A stretch of 25,698 nucleotides of DNA from JAHFIW01 sp035495855 (lineage in GTDB: Bacteria; Patescibacteriota; Patescibacteriia; SG8-24), in the NCBI GenBank assembly GCA_035495855.1, contig DATJFD010000062.1, positions 1 through 25,698 of the forward strand, in the 5' to 3' direction. A model generated the notes under the pieces. It was given only the letters and a program-made list of their open reading frames with translations. It ran no database searches and was not told the DNA's origin. The translations under genes were made by a program, and so were the position numbers. Below, in pieces: positions 6,470 to 15,156 of the stretch. The stretch's first letter is position 1. Each line of letters starts with the position of its first letter.

Positions 6470-7546
6470 ATGAAGATCGCCCAATTCGCACCGATCTGGA
6501 TCCCTGTGCCGCCGCACACGTACGGCGGGACGGAGTTCGTCGTCTCCGAACTCGTCGAGGGGCTCATCGCCAAAGGCCACGAGGTCACGCTCTTCGCGAC
6601 GGGCGATTCGGTCACCAAGGCCAAGCTCGTCTCTCCCTGGCCGGCCTCGCTCTGGCGCGCCAGGCTCGGCAGCCCTCACGCCGTCTGGAGCCTCCATTAC
6701 TCGAACCTGCTCGATCGCCACAAGGAGTTCGACATCATCCACGACCACTGCACGTTCTACACCGCGCCGTTCACGCGCTTCGTCGACCCGCCGGTGGTGA
6801 GCACGCTGCACCGCCCGCTGTCGCCCGAGACGCACAAGGTCTTCGACCGCTATCCGAACGTGCATTACGTGCCGATCTCGGCCGACCAGAAGTCCTCGGC
6901 CGCGTTCCTGAAGAACGTCGACTACATCTACAACGGCATCCCGGTCGAGCGTTTCCCGTTCAACGCCAATCCCAAGGATTACCTCCTGTGGGTCTCCAAG
7001 ATCATCCCGACGAAGGGCGTGCTCGAGGCGGTGAAGGTGGCGAAGCTCGCCGGCATGAAGCTCATCATCGCCGGCAACATCGTCGGCGAGGAGAACGAGC
7101 GCTTCTTCAAGTACGAGGTCCAGCCGCTCATCGACGGCGAACAGATCACCTACGTCGGCGAGGCCGACTTCGAGACGAAGGTGAAACTGTTCAAGAACGC
7201 CCGCGCCCTGCTCTGCCCCTTCAAGCGCCGCGAACCGTTCGGCCTGGTGATGACCGAGGCGATGGCATGCGGCACGCCGGTCATCGGCTTCCGCGACGGC
7301 GCCATCCCGGAGATCGTCGAGCACCGGGTGACCGGCTACGTCGTCGATGACGTCGAGCAGATGGTCGACGCCACCAAGATGATCGACCAGATCGACCGCA
7401 AGAAATGCCGCGAGCGCGTCGAGGCGAAGTTCTCGACGAAACGCATGGTCGATGACTACGAGGCGCTGTACAAGAAGATCATCGAGAAGCGGCCGTCCTT
7501 CATGGAGAACGCCGCCAAGAACATCCGCAAGTTCATCCGCCTATGA
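6470..7546 (+). CDS. Glycosyltransferase family 4 protein (paralogue 1)
   Basis: 358 aa, GT-B fold. The N-terminal acceptor domain starts with KIAQFAPIWIPVPP and the YGGTEFVVSEL motif typical of retaining GT4 enzymes. The C-terminal nucleotide-sugar domain has YLLWVSKIIPTKGVLEAV and the E-x7-E motif at E255 and E263 (EPFGLVMTEAMACGTPVI). It should transfer a sugar from a nucleotide donor; donor and acceptor cannot be told from sequence. ATG 6470 is chosen because it matches the start of the two following paralogues; frames further upstream would run into the terminator. First of three GT4 genes chained by ATGA overlaps, probably for one surface glycan or glycolipid. Confidence 0.93.
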   Translation: MKIAQFAPIWIPVPPHTYGGTEFVVSELVEGLIAKGHEVTLFATGDSVTKAKLVSPWPASLWRARLGSPHAVWSLHYSNLLDRHKEFDIIHDHCTFYTAPFTRFVDPPVVSTLHRPLSPETHKVFDRYPNVHYVPISADQKSSAAFLKNVDYIYNGIPVERFPFNANPKDYLLWVSKIIPTKGVLEAVKVAKLAGMKLIIAGNIVGEENERFFKYEVQPLIDGEQITYVGEADFETKVKLFKNARALLCPFKRREPFGLVMTEAMACGTPVIGFRDGAIPEIVEHRVTGYVVDDVEQMVDATKMIDQIDRKKCRERVEAKFSTKRMVDDYEALYKKIIEKRPSFMENAAKNIRKFIRL

Positions 7547-8607
7547 AGAAGCTCCGCATCGCGCAGGTCGCGCCGCTCTGGTTCACCGTGCCCCCGAAGG
7601 GCTACGGCGGCATCGAGCGCGTCATCAAGCTGCTCTGCGACGGGCTCGTCGACCGCGGGCACGACGTGACGCTCTTCGCTTCGCCGGGCTCCGACACCAA
7701 GGCGAGGCTCGTATCGGTCTACGACGCGCCGCTCATCGAGGCCGGCATCATCTGGTCGAACCCCATCTGGAACCTCCGCAACATCCAGAAGGCCGTCGAG
7801 GAGGGGAACCGCGGCGGCTTCGACGTCATCCACATGCACATGGACCTCTGGGGCCTGTTCGCGCACGGCGTCTCGAAGGCGCCCGTCGTGCACACCATGC
7901 ACAACCCGCTCTACCGCACGAACGCCGACGCCTCGAAGAACGACCGCCTGCGCCTCTTCCGCGAGGAGGCGGAGCAGACGAACGTCGCTTTCATCAGCGA
8001 GGCCGCGCGGCACAGCTCGATGGTCGAGCTCCCCAAGGGCCGCGTGGTGTACAATGGGGTGGACCTGGCCCATTTCCGCTTCGGCGAAGGCGGCGACCAC
8101 TTCATCTGGATCGCGCGCGTGAACAAGCACAAGGGCATCGAGAATGCGATCGAGGCCGCGGAGCGCCTCGGCGCGCGGCTCACCCTCGCGGGCAGGATCG
8201 ACCCGACGCAGCAGGAGTACTTCGACACGGCGATCAAGCCGCGGCTGAACGACCGCATCACGTTCATCGGCGAACTGATGCAGGACCAGTTGCCGGGCTT
8301 CTACGGCTCCGCGACCGCGCTGCTGTACCCCATCGAGTGGGACGAGCCCTTCGGCCTCGTCGTCGCCGAGGCGATGACCTGCGGCACGCCCGTCGTCGCC
8401 TATGACCGCGGCTCGATGAAAGAACTCATCGAGGACGGCGTCAGCGGATACGTCACGCCGCGCGACGATCTCGACGCGTTCGTCGAAGCGATGCGCAAGG
8501 CCGGCGCTCTCGACCGCAAGGCGGTCCGCGCTCATGTCGAACGGCGTTTCAGCGCCGAGCGCATGACCGAAGGCTACGAGAAGTTCTATAACGACATCCT
8601 CGCATGA
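7543..8607 (+). CDS. Glycosyltransferase family 4 protein (paralogue 2)
   Basis: 354 aa. Clearly related to the gene before it over the whole length: the N terminus KLRIAQVAPLWFTVPPKGYGG is followed by IERVIKLLCDGLVDRGHDVTLF, the nucleotide-sugar domain has FIWIARVNKHKGIENAIEAA, and the E-x7-E pair is E268 and E276 (EPFGLVVAEAMTCGTPVV). The conserved histidine region HTMHNPLYRT is also present. The start overlaps the preceding stop (ATGA), so the two should be made together. A TACAAT sequence inside the gene near 8050 is probably chance. Specific reaction unknown. Confidence 0.93.
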   Translation: MKKLRIAQVAPLWFTVPPKGYGGIERVIKLLCDGLVDRGHDVTLFASPGSDTKARLVSVYDAPLIEAGIIWSNPIWNLRNIQKAVEEGNRGGFDVIHMHMDLWGLFAHGVSKAPVVHTMHNPLYRTNADASKNDRLRLFREEAEQTNVAFISEAARHSSMVELPKGRVVYNGVDLAHFRFGEGGDHFIWIARVNKHKGIENAIEAAERLGARLTLAGRIDPTQQEYFDTAIKPRLNDRITFIGELMQDQLPGFYGSATALLYPIEWDEPFGLVVAEAMTCGTPVVAYDRGSMKELIEDGVSGYVTPRDDLDAFVEAMRKAGALDRKAVRAHVERRFSAERMTEGYEKFYNDILA

Positions 8608-9710
8608 GCACCAAGCTTCGCATCGCCACCATGGTCAGCGGCCAGTTCACGACGCCGCCTCCGTTCGGCGTCGTCTACGCGCCCATGGACGTCGCCACGG
8701 ACCTCTGCATCGGGCTCACCGACCGCGGCCACGAGGTCACGTTCTTCGGGCCGGAAGGCACGAACATCCCGGGCATCCGCGTCGAGACCGTCGGCCTCAA
8801 GCCGCTGCGTTCCCAGGAGGGCCATCATCCCATCCTCGACCTGCAGGGCGTCCGCGGCGGCGAGATCGGCAAGATCTTTTCGCTCTGGGACGAGTACCTG
8901 CTCGCCAAGATGTATGCCGAGGCGAGGAGCGGCAAGTTCGACATCGTGCACGTCCACCCGGTCGACCGCGCGCTCGCCATGGCGCTGGCCTTCAAGGGCG
9001 TGCCGACCGTCTACACGCTGCACGACCCCATCTACGAATGGCGCGCCGAGATCTTCCGGTTGTTCGCCACGCCGGACCAGCACTACGTCTCCATCAGCGA
9101 CGCGCAGCGCAAGCCCGCGCCCGACCTCAACTACCTCGCGACGGTCCACAACGGGATGCCCGTGGCGGGCACGCAATGGTCGGAGAAGCCGGGGAGCTAC
9201 CTGCTCTTCGTGGGCCGGCTCGTCCCGGAGAAGGGCGTGGCCGAGGCGGTCGAGGTGGCGCGCCGCTGCGGCGAGAAGCTCATCATCGCCGGGCCGCCGA
9301 CCGAGAGCCCGTATTGGAAGGAGAAGATCGCGCCGCACGTCGACGGCGACGAAGTGAAGTTCGTCGGCATGCAGGACAAGCGCGCGCTTCGCGAGCTCTA
9401 CATGGGCGCCAAGGCGACGCTCTTCCCGGTGAGCTGGGAGGAACCGTTCGGCCTGGTCATGACCGAGTCCATGTCCGCGGGCACGCCAGTGCTCGGTTTC
9501 CGCCGCGGCTCCGTGCCCGAGGTCGTCATGCACGGCATCACCGGCTTCGTCGTCGACACCGTCGACGAGATGGTCGAGGCCGTGAAGGACATACCGAAGA
9601 TCAGCAGGCGCGCCTGCCGGGAGCTCGTGGAGGAACGTTTCAGCGTGAAGGCGATGGTCGACGGCTACGAGCAGGCCTTCCTGAAGCTCGTCGAGCGGTC
9701 GCTGTCTTAG
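8604..9710 (+). CDS. Glycosyltransferase family 4 protein (paralogue 3, divergent N-terminal motif)
   Basis: 368 aa. The C-terminal half is a standard GT4 donor domain (LLFVGRLVPEKGVAEAVEVA; E280 and E288 in EPFGLVMTESMSAGTPVL). The N-terminal half differs from its two neighbours: the YGG[TI]E motif of the acceptor/donor loop is replaced by PPPFGVVYAPMD. This may mean a different acceptor or a loss of the usual phosphate contact. The gene starts in an ATGA overlap with paralogue 2. Its TAG stop shares two bases with the stop of the convergent glycosidase (TTAG at 9707-9710), so there is no room for a terminator between them. Confidence 0.92.
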   Translation: MSTKLRIATMVSGQFTTPPPFGVVYAPMDVATDLCIGLTDRGHEVTFFGPEGTNIPGIRVETVGLKPLRSQEGHHPILDLQGVRGGEIGKIFSLWDEYLLAKMYAEARSGKFDIVHVHPVDRALAMALAFKGVPTVYTLHDPIYEWRAEIFRLFATPDQHYVSISDAQRKPAPDLNYLATVHNGMPVAGTQWSEKPGSYLLFVGRLVPEKGVAEAVEVARRCGEKLIIAGPPTESPYWKEKIAPHVDGDEVKFVGMQDKRALRELYMGAKATLFPVSWEEPFGLVMTESMSAGTPVLGFRRGSVPEVVMHGITGFVVDTVDEMVEAVKDIPKISRRACRELVEERFSVKAMVDGYEQAFLKLVERSLS

Positions 9711-10876
9711 CGCGGAGGCAGGAGCGGAAGGGCCGACGCGGGGTCGAGCGAGGAGTCGAGCATGTTGAGCAGGCCGCAGGTCGCCCATGCCTGGGGATGC
9801 TGGGCGCCCTTGATGGTCTCGAGCTGGCGGAGATGGCAGGCGTAGAGTTCGGGCAGTTTCCCGAGCCCGTCGTGCACGGCGCAGAGCGCGTCCTTGATGC
9901 GGACACGCTCTTTTTCGTAGCCGAGGACGCGCAGGCCTTCGGAGATCACCCAATTGTCGTGCGGCCAGATGGAGCCCTTGTGGTACGCGAAGGCCGAGAA
10001 GTCGCGCTCGCGGTCGGAGAGCGTCCTGATGCCGTACGGCGTCCAGAGGTCTTCCTTGAAGAGGCGTTCGACGACCGCCGCGGCCTGGTCGTCGTCGAGG
10101 ATGCCCGTGAAGAGCAGATGCCCCGGGTTCGAGGCCACGGCGCGGTACGGCATGCCGTCGCGCTCGATCGCCAGCGCGAAATACCGCGCGCCGGGGAGCC
10201 AGAATTCGCGGACGAACGCCTCCTTGAGCCTCGCGGCGCGGGCGCGCCAGTCCGCGGCCAGCGCGGGATCGAGCCGGTCTGCCCAGGCCGCGGCGTGGAG
10301 GAACGCGGAGTACGCGTAACCCTGCGCCTCGACGATGGCCACCGGCGGCTTCGGTCCGAGGTTGCCGCTGTCCTTCCATCCCTGATGCAGCAGCGTGACC
10401 TTGGCCGCGGGGTCGTAGGTCAGGAAGCCGCGCGGGTCCGCGTCCATCGTCTTCGCGACCCAGGCGAGCGCGGCCTTCACGTTCGGCCAGAGCTCGTCCT
10501 CGAGCGTCCCGTCGCCGAGCCGCTTCGAGGTCCAGGCCGCGACGATGACGAAGAGCGGCGTGGCGTCGACCGAGCCGTAGTAGGGGAACGACCAGCGCAC
10601 CCAGGGGACGCGCTCCGGCGCCCATTCGTGCACGATCTTCCCGGGCTCGGCCTCGTGCTCCGGGTCCGTCGCCGTCGCCTGCATCTTGGCGAGCAGCCGC
10701 AGCGTCGCCATGGCGATCGACGGCTCCTGTTCCAGCCGCTGCCACGAGACGATGAGCGAATCGCGCCCGAAGAGGCGGTCGAACCTCGGGAGGCTCGCGC
10801 GCACGTAACCGAGCTTCGGGTCGCGCATGGCGTCGAGCTCCTCCCTGAGGATGCGGATGCGTTCGGACGTTTCCAT
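9707..10876 (-). CDS. Amylo-alpha-1,6-glucosidase / glycogen-debranching-type glycosidase
   Basis: 389 aa, an all-helical (alpha/alpha)6-barrel glycosidase of the kind annotated as amylo-alpha-1,6-glucosidase (GDE_C-like). Family-like blocks are RFDRLFGRDSLIVS (34 residues in), YYGSVDATPLFV (99-110), QGWKDSGN with the acidic residue of the WKDS motif (167-170), EAQGYAYSAF, and KGSIWPHDNWVISEGL (300-315). There is no signal peptide, so it is probably cytoplasmic. It lacks the N-terminal beta-sandwich domain of full-length debranching enzymes, so the substrate could be another glycan. The start has GGAGAG ahead of it and an excellent -10 box. It converges on the GT4 trio; a joint role in carbohydrate storage or glycan recycling is possible but not shown. 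Confidence 0.85.
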   Translation of the reverse strand: METSERIRILREELDAMRDPKLGYVRASLPRFDRLFGRDSLIVSWQRLEQEPSIAMATLRLLAKMQATATDPEHEAEPGKIVHEWAPERVPWVRWSFPYYGSVDATPLFVIVAAWTSKRLGDGTLEDELWPNVKAALAWVAKTMDADPRGFLTYDPAAKVTLLHQGWKDSGNLGPKPPVAIVEAQGYAYSAFLHAAAWADRLDPALAADWRARAARLKEAFVREFWLPGARYFALAIERDGMPYRAVASNPGHLLFTGILDDDQAAAVVERLFKEDLWTPYGIRTLSDRERDFSAFAYHKGSIWPHDNWVISEGLRVLGYEKERVRIKDALCAVHDGLGKLPELYACHLRQLETIKGAQHPQAWATCGLLNMLDSSLDPASALPLLPPR

Positions 10877-10885
10877 GATCTCTCC

Positions 10886-10894
10886 ATTATACCA
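10886..10894 (-). promoter_or_regulatory. Extended -10 promoter for the debranching-type glycosidase
   Basis: On the minus strand TGGTATAAT, a perfect extended -10, with the TATAAT hexamer exactly 9 nt from the ATG. The predicted transcription start is about 3 nt before the ATG, although a GGAGAG sequence lies in the same 9 nt. It lies back to back with the pepA promoter. Confidence 0.65.
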
Positions 10895-10920
10895 CGGGCG
10901 ATGCCGCTTCCGCGCCCGCG

Positions 10921-10929
10921 TGCTACGAT
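10921..10929 (+). promoter_or_regulatory. Extended -10 promoter for pepA
   Basis: TGCTACGAT (hexamer TACGAT 10924-10929), 21 nt before the pepA ATG. This predicts a leader of about 15 nt with no Shine-Dalgarno sequence. No clear -35. Confidence 0.45.
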
Positions 10930-10950
10930 GGACGGCGTAACCCGAACCCT

Positions 10951-12456
<1,506 letters not shown>

Positions 12457-12469
12457 ACCGCAGCGCCTT

Positions 12470-12709
12470 ATGGCCCACGCCGTCACCGTCTATTCGACCC
12501 CGACCTGCCCCTACTGCAAGATGGCCAAGGCCTTCCTGCAGGAGAGCAAAGTGGAGTACAAGGACGTCGACGTTTCCGCCGACGACAAGGCCGCGCAGGA
12601 CATGATCCAGAAGTCCGGCCAGATGGGCGTGCCGGTCATCGACATCGACGGCAAGATCATCGTCGGGTTCGACAAGGAAGCGATGAAGGGAGCCCTAGGT
12701 TTGAAGTAA
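12470..12709 (+). CDS. Glutaredoxin-like protein (CPYC)
   Basis: 79 aa, one thioredoxin-fold domain. The dithiol active site is C13-P-Y-C16 after VTVYSTPTCPYC; the cis-proline motif is GVPVIDIDGKIIVGFD. The length and the C-terminal 'GFD' fit the small NrdH/glutaredoxin group found in many bacteria. It would reduce disulfides, possibly in ribonucleotide reductase or oxidised proteins; the reductant is unknown because no glutathione genes are visible. It is followed by a bidirectional terminator shared with the convergent sod gene. Confidence 0.92.
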   Translation: MAHAVTVYSTPTCPYCKMAKAFLQESKVEYKDVDVSADDKAAQDMIQKSGQMGVPVIDIDGKIIVGFDKEAMKGALGLK

Positions 12710-12712
12710 CGG

Positions 12713-12802
12713 AGTCGAAAGTTGAAAGTCGAGAGCGAAAAAACCGGCCCGCGGGCCGGTTTTTGGACGAGAACTTTCGACTCTGGACTCTCGACTTTGG
12801 AC
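12713..12802. repeat. Inverted heptamer arrays flanking the grx-sod terminator
   Basis: Left arm (12713-12740): AGTCGAA, AGTTGAA, AGTCGAG, AGCGAAA. Right arm (12775-12802): TTTCGAC, TCTGGAC, TCTCGAC, TTTGGAC. The right-arm units are complements of the left-arm type, so the arms can pair imperfectly outside the central terminator hairpin. The array fills the space between the two convergent stop codons. Confidence 0.9.
12738..12764. terminator. Bidirectional intrinsic terminator between grx and sod
   Basis: Stem CCGGCCC/GGGCCGG (12744-12759) with a 2-nt centre, flanked by six A on the left and five T on the right. It can therefore stop transcription from both convergent genes. Confidence 0.9.
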
Positions 12803-12805
12803 TCG

Positions 12806-13411
12806 TCACGCACGGTGCTTCTTCAGCTCGTACTTCGCGATCAGCTCGTTCGCCACGTTCCAGTCGAGGTTCTTCATGAACACGTCGACGTACTTCTTGC
12901 GCGCCGTGGCGTAGTCCAGGAAGTAGGCGTGCTCGTAAACGTCGAGGACGAGCAGGGGAATGGCGCCCCAGACGCCGCCCTGGTTATGGACGTCGCAGAC
13001 ATAGTTGTGGAGCTTGCCGTCGGCGAGGTCGAAGGCCAGCACGACCCAGCCGCGCGCGGCCAGGCCGCAGGCGCCGAAATCGGCGGCCCACTTCTCGTAG
13101 GAGCCGAAGTCCTCGGCGATCCAGGCGGCGACGTCGCCCATGGGCTCCTGGCCCTGCGGCGTCATGTTGTCGAAGTAGGCCTCGTGGAGCTTCACGCCGT
13201 TCAGGGCGAAGCCCTCCTCGACCTTCAGTTCGCGCAGGTCGCTGTACGTGCCGTTCGACTTCGAAAGATCGACGTTCGCGAGCGCCGCGCGGATCTCGTT
13301 GACCTTCTTCACGTAGCCGGCGTAGAGCACGTCGTGGTGCTCCGAAAGCTGGCGCTCGGTGAGCCCGGGCAGTTCCGTATATTTGAGGGGTTTGGCTTGC
13401 AGGTCGGCCAT
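12806..13411 (-). CDS. Superoxide dismutase, Fe/Mn family
   Basis: 201 aa from ATG 13411. It converts superoxide to hydrogen peroxide and oxygen. Both family domains are present, and the four metal ligands can be placed at H26 (in SEHHDVLYAGYV), H76 (GVKLHEAYFDNM), D157 and H161 (LDVYEHAYFLDYA). There is no signal peptide, so it is cytoplasmic. I cannot decide between iron and manganese from sequence. ATG 13411 is supported by a good Shine-Dalgarno sequence (GGAGGA, 7-nt spacer); the open frame further upstream overlaps the promoter. It is divergent from a CHRD lipoprotein gene, sharing a compact promoter region, and next to copper-site lipoproteins, consistent with an oxygen-defence cluster. 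Confidence 0.93.
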   Translation of the reverse strand: MADLQAKPLKYTELPGLTERQLSEHHDVLYAGYVKKVNEIRAALANVDLSKSNGTYSDLRELKVEEGFALNGVKLHEAYFDNMTPQGQEPMGDVAAWIAEDFGSYEKWAADFGACGLAARGWVVLAFDLADGKLHNYVCDVHNQGGVWGAIPLLVLDVYEHAYFLDYATARKKYVDVFMKNLDWNVANELIAKYELKKHRA

Positions 13412-13470
13412 AGGATGATCCTCCGCCGCGGCGCGTGCGGCTTGAAAGAGTGAAGGTGCGCGCCCGTCGC

Positions 13471-13498
13471 AGTATAGCATGGGGGTTGTGGATGACAA
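13471..13498 (-). promoter_or_regulatory. Promoter of the superoxide dismutase gene
   Basis: On the minus strand: -35 TTGTCA (13493-13498), 16-nt spacer, extended -10 TGCTATACT (hexamer 13471-13476). Predicted leader about 53 nt with a Shine-Dalgarno sequence. Confidence 0.6.
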
Positions 13499-13520
13499 AG
13501 CCCCCGTATCCCTGTATAAT
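13492..13520 (+). promoter_or_regulatory. Promoter of the CHRD lipoprotein gene
   Basis: -35 ATGACA (13492-13497), 17-nt spacer, perfect -10 TATAAT (13515-13520). The -35 occupies the same bases as the -35 of the divergent sod promoter, so both cannot easily be occupied at once. Confidence 0.65.
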
Positions 13521-13529
13521 TATTCAAAG

Positions 13530-13547
13530 GTGCGCGATTTGGCGCAC
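13530..13547 (+). promoter_or_regulatory. Hairpin in the leader of the CHRD lipoprotein mRNA
   Basis: Perfect stem GTGCGC/GCGCAC with loop GATTTG, starting a few bases after the predicted transcription start. It may protect the 5' end of the transcript. No Shine-Dalgarno sequence is seen before the ATG. Confidence 0.5.
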
Positions 13548-13564
13548 GCGTAATCTCAAGAACC

Positions 13565-14506
13565 ATGGTCACATCATCCAGGAAACCGCTGGCGGCCGGT
13601 CTGCTGCTCGCCGGCCTCGTCGCGGTCGGCGCGGGCTGCGGTCCGAAGCCGTCGGCCGATCTCAACGCCGGCGCCGATCTCAACGCCAGGGCGAACGTCA
13701 ACGTCGAGCGGCCCGCCATGAAGGAGCCGCGGCAGATGCTGCTCACCATCGATGCCCTGGGCGGCTCGGGCATCTCCGGCAAGGCGCTGCTCGTCGAGCA
13801 GGAGGACAAGACCAAGGTCATGCTCAACCTCAACGGCACCACGCAGGGCCATACCTATCCCGCCCACATCCACCTCGGCGCCTGTCCGACCCCCGGCGAA
13901 GTGAAGTACTCGCTCGCGTCGGTCGCGGAAGGGAAGTCGGTGACCCTCGTCGACGCGTCCTTCGACGCCATCGTGAGCGGCCTGCCGCTGGCCATCAACG
14001 TCCATAAGTCCGACACCGAGATCAGCACGTACGTCGCCTGCGGCGATCTGCTCGCGGCCGACGTGAAGGCCAAGGAAGCAGGCGTCGAGTCCATGATGAG
14101 CTCGAGCACCGCCGTGAAGGCGGGCGGCACGGAGGCCGAGGGCGAAGCCGAGGCCAAAACCACGGTCACCCTGCGCTCGATCGGCAACCTCGGCGCTGCC
14201 GGCACGGCCACGATCGAGGCCGCCGACGACAAGACCAAGGTCACCATCAACCTCACCGGCGCCGCGGGCACGCATCCCGCGTTCCTCCGCCACGGCATGT
14301 GCCCGAACCCGGGCGACGCCAAGTACACGCTGACGAACGTCGTCGACGGCAAGTCGACCACGACCCTCGACGCGAAGCTCGCCGACGTGATGGGCAGCGA
14401 ACAGCTCGCCATTGACGTCCGCGGCTCCGCGACCGATCTCGCGAGCATCCTCGTCTGCGGCGACCTGCCGCTCTGGGACGCGGCCAAGATGATGTTCAAG
14501 ATTTGA
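13565..14506 (+). CDS. Lipoprotein with two CHRD / Cu-Zn-SOD-fold domains
   Basis: 313 aa. The N terminus has a basic start, a hydrophobic stretch and a lipobox ending in VGAGC (Cys25), so it is secreted and lipid-anchored. Two domains of roughly 100 aa follow (about 55-165 and 205-313), separated by a Glu/Ala/Lys-rich linker. Domain 1 has the family marks PAHIHLGACPTPGEVKY, LPLAINVHKS and YVACGDL. Domain 2 repeats the pattern (HGMCPNPGDAKYTLTNVVDG, LAIDVRGS, ILVCGDL) but has lost the PAHIH histidines. The fold is that of CHRD and Cu/Zn SOD-like beta-barrels; without the full copper/zinc ligand set, SOD activity cannot be claimed. Divergent from the Fe/Mn SOD and followed by two copper-site lipoproteins, it probably acts at the cell surface. 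Confidence 0.85.
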   Translation: MVTSSRKPLAAGLLLAGLVAVGAGCGPKPSADLNAGADLNARANVNVERPAMKEPRQMLLTIDALGGSGISGKALLVEQEDKTKVMLNLNGTTQGHTYPAHIHLGACPTPGEVKYSLASVAEGKSVTLVDASFDAIVSGLPLAINVHKSDTEISTYVACGDLLAADVKAKEAGVESMMSSSTAVKAGGTEAEGEAEAKTTVTLRSIGNLGAAGTATIEAADDKTKVTINLTGAAGTHPAFLRHGMCPNPGDAKYTLTNVVDGKSTTTLDAKLADVMGSEQLAIDVRGSATDLASILVCGDLPLWDAAKMMFKI

Positions 14507-14558
14507 CGGCCCGGCCCGCGGCGCGGGACAATGGGCGCATCATTCTTCACGCGAGACT

Positions 14559-15026
14559 ATGCAACGATCGATCAAAGGCGCGAGGGGGGCCATGCTCATG
14601 ACCCTCGGAGGCCTTCTGCTCGTGGGCGCGGGCTGCTTCGGCTCCTCCACGGCGACGGTGAGCAAGGGTAGCCCTCCTCCGACCGAACCTCCCCCGGCGG
14701 CCGCGGGCGCCAACGTCCAGCTGGGCGTGAACGCGGGCGCCGCGCTCGGCGAGGTGCGCGAGGTGATGATCACCGCCAAGCAGTTCTCGTTCGAGCCCGC
14801 CGAGGTCCGCGTGAAGGTCGGCGAGCGCATCCGCCTCGTCGTCAAGAGCCCGGACACGACCCACGGCCTCGCCATCCCGGCCTTCAACGTCAACATGACG
14901 ATCGAACAAGGCCAGTCCGCGACTGCGGAGTTCACGGCCGACAAGGCCGGCACCTACCCGTTCTTCTGCAGCGTCTTCTGCGGAAGCGGCCATGGCGGCA
15001 TGAAGGGATCCCTCATCGTCGAGTAG
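14559..15026 (+). CDS. Lipoprotein with a CuA-type cupredoxin domain (copy 1)
   Basis: 155 aa. The signal peptide has a lipobox LLVGAGC (lipidated Cys26), followed by a Pro/Ala-rich linker and a cupredoxin domain (about 66-155). The copper ligands have the exact spacing of the binuclear CuA centre of cytochrome oxidase subunit II and nitrous oxide reductase: H102 in TTHGLAIPAFNVN, then C137-x3-C141-x3-H145-x2-M148. The glutamate that in COX2 binds through its backbone carbonyl is valine here, which should be tolerated. It lacks the COX2 transmembrane helices, so it is a stand-alone electron carrier, copper carrier or sensor rather than an oxidase subunit. The spacer ahead has a GC-rich hairpin at 14515-14527 and a GACAAT sequence. 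ATG 14559 gives the best signal peptide. Confidence 0.88.
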   Translation: MQRSIKGARGAMLMTLGGLLLVGAGCFGSSTATVSKGSPPPTEPPPAAAGANVQLGVNAGAALGEVREVMITAKQFSFEPAEVRVKVGERIRLVVKSPDTTHGLAIPAFNVNMTIEQGQSATAEFTADKAGTYPFFCSVFCGSGHGGMKGSLIVE

Positions 15027-15036
15027 CGGAGGGAGG

Positions 15037-15067
15037 ACGGCCCGTCGATACGGCGGGCCGTTTTGTT
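15037..15067 (+). terminator. Intrinsic terminator after CuA lipoprotein 1
   Basis: 8-bp stem ACGGCCCG/CGGGCCGT with a 9-nt loop, followed by TTTTGTT. It separates the two cupredoxin genes into different transcripts. Confidence 0.8.
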
Positions 15068-15102
15068 ATCCACAGGCGGCCCTTGAACACGACGCTCCGT
15101 AG

Positions 15103-15139
15103 TGTACGCTCTGTGGCGAAGGACGGCGCTTGGCCGTCC
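15103..15139 (+). promoter_or_regulatory. Possible promoter and leader hairpin of CuA lipoprotein 2
   Basis: TGTACGCT at 15103-15110 is a weak -10 candidate. It is followed by a perfect 7-bp stem GGACGGC/GCCGTCC (15121-15139, loop GCTTG) in the predicted leader, much like the leader hairpin of the CHRD gene. An AGGA Shine-Dalgarno sequence lies 5 nt before the ATG. Confidence 0.4.
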
Positions 15140-15156
15140 GCTGAACCAGGACCACC

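Noticed and set aside
8049..8055. TACAAT -10-like box inside the second glycosyltransferase
   Set aside because: No start codon of a gene follows at a useful distance; the bases encode conserved residues of the GT4 protein (VYNGVDL).
15066..15074. Perfect DnaA box TTATCCACA
   Set aside because: Single copy next to a terminator; no cluster of boxes, no A/T-rich unwinding region and no dnaA/dnaN nearby, so not called an origin.
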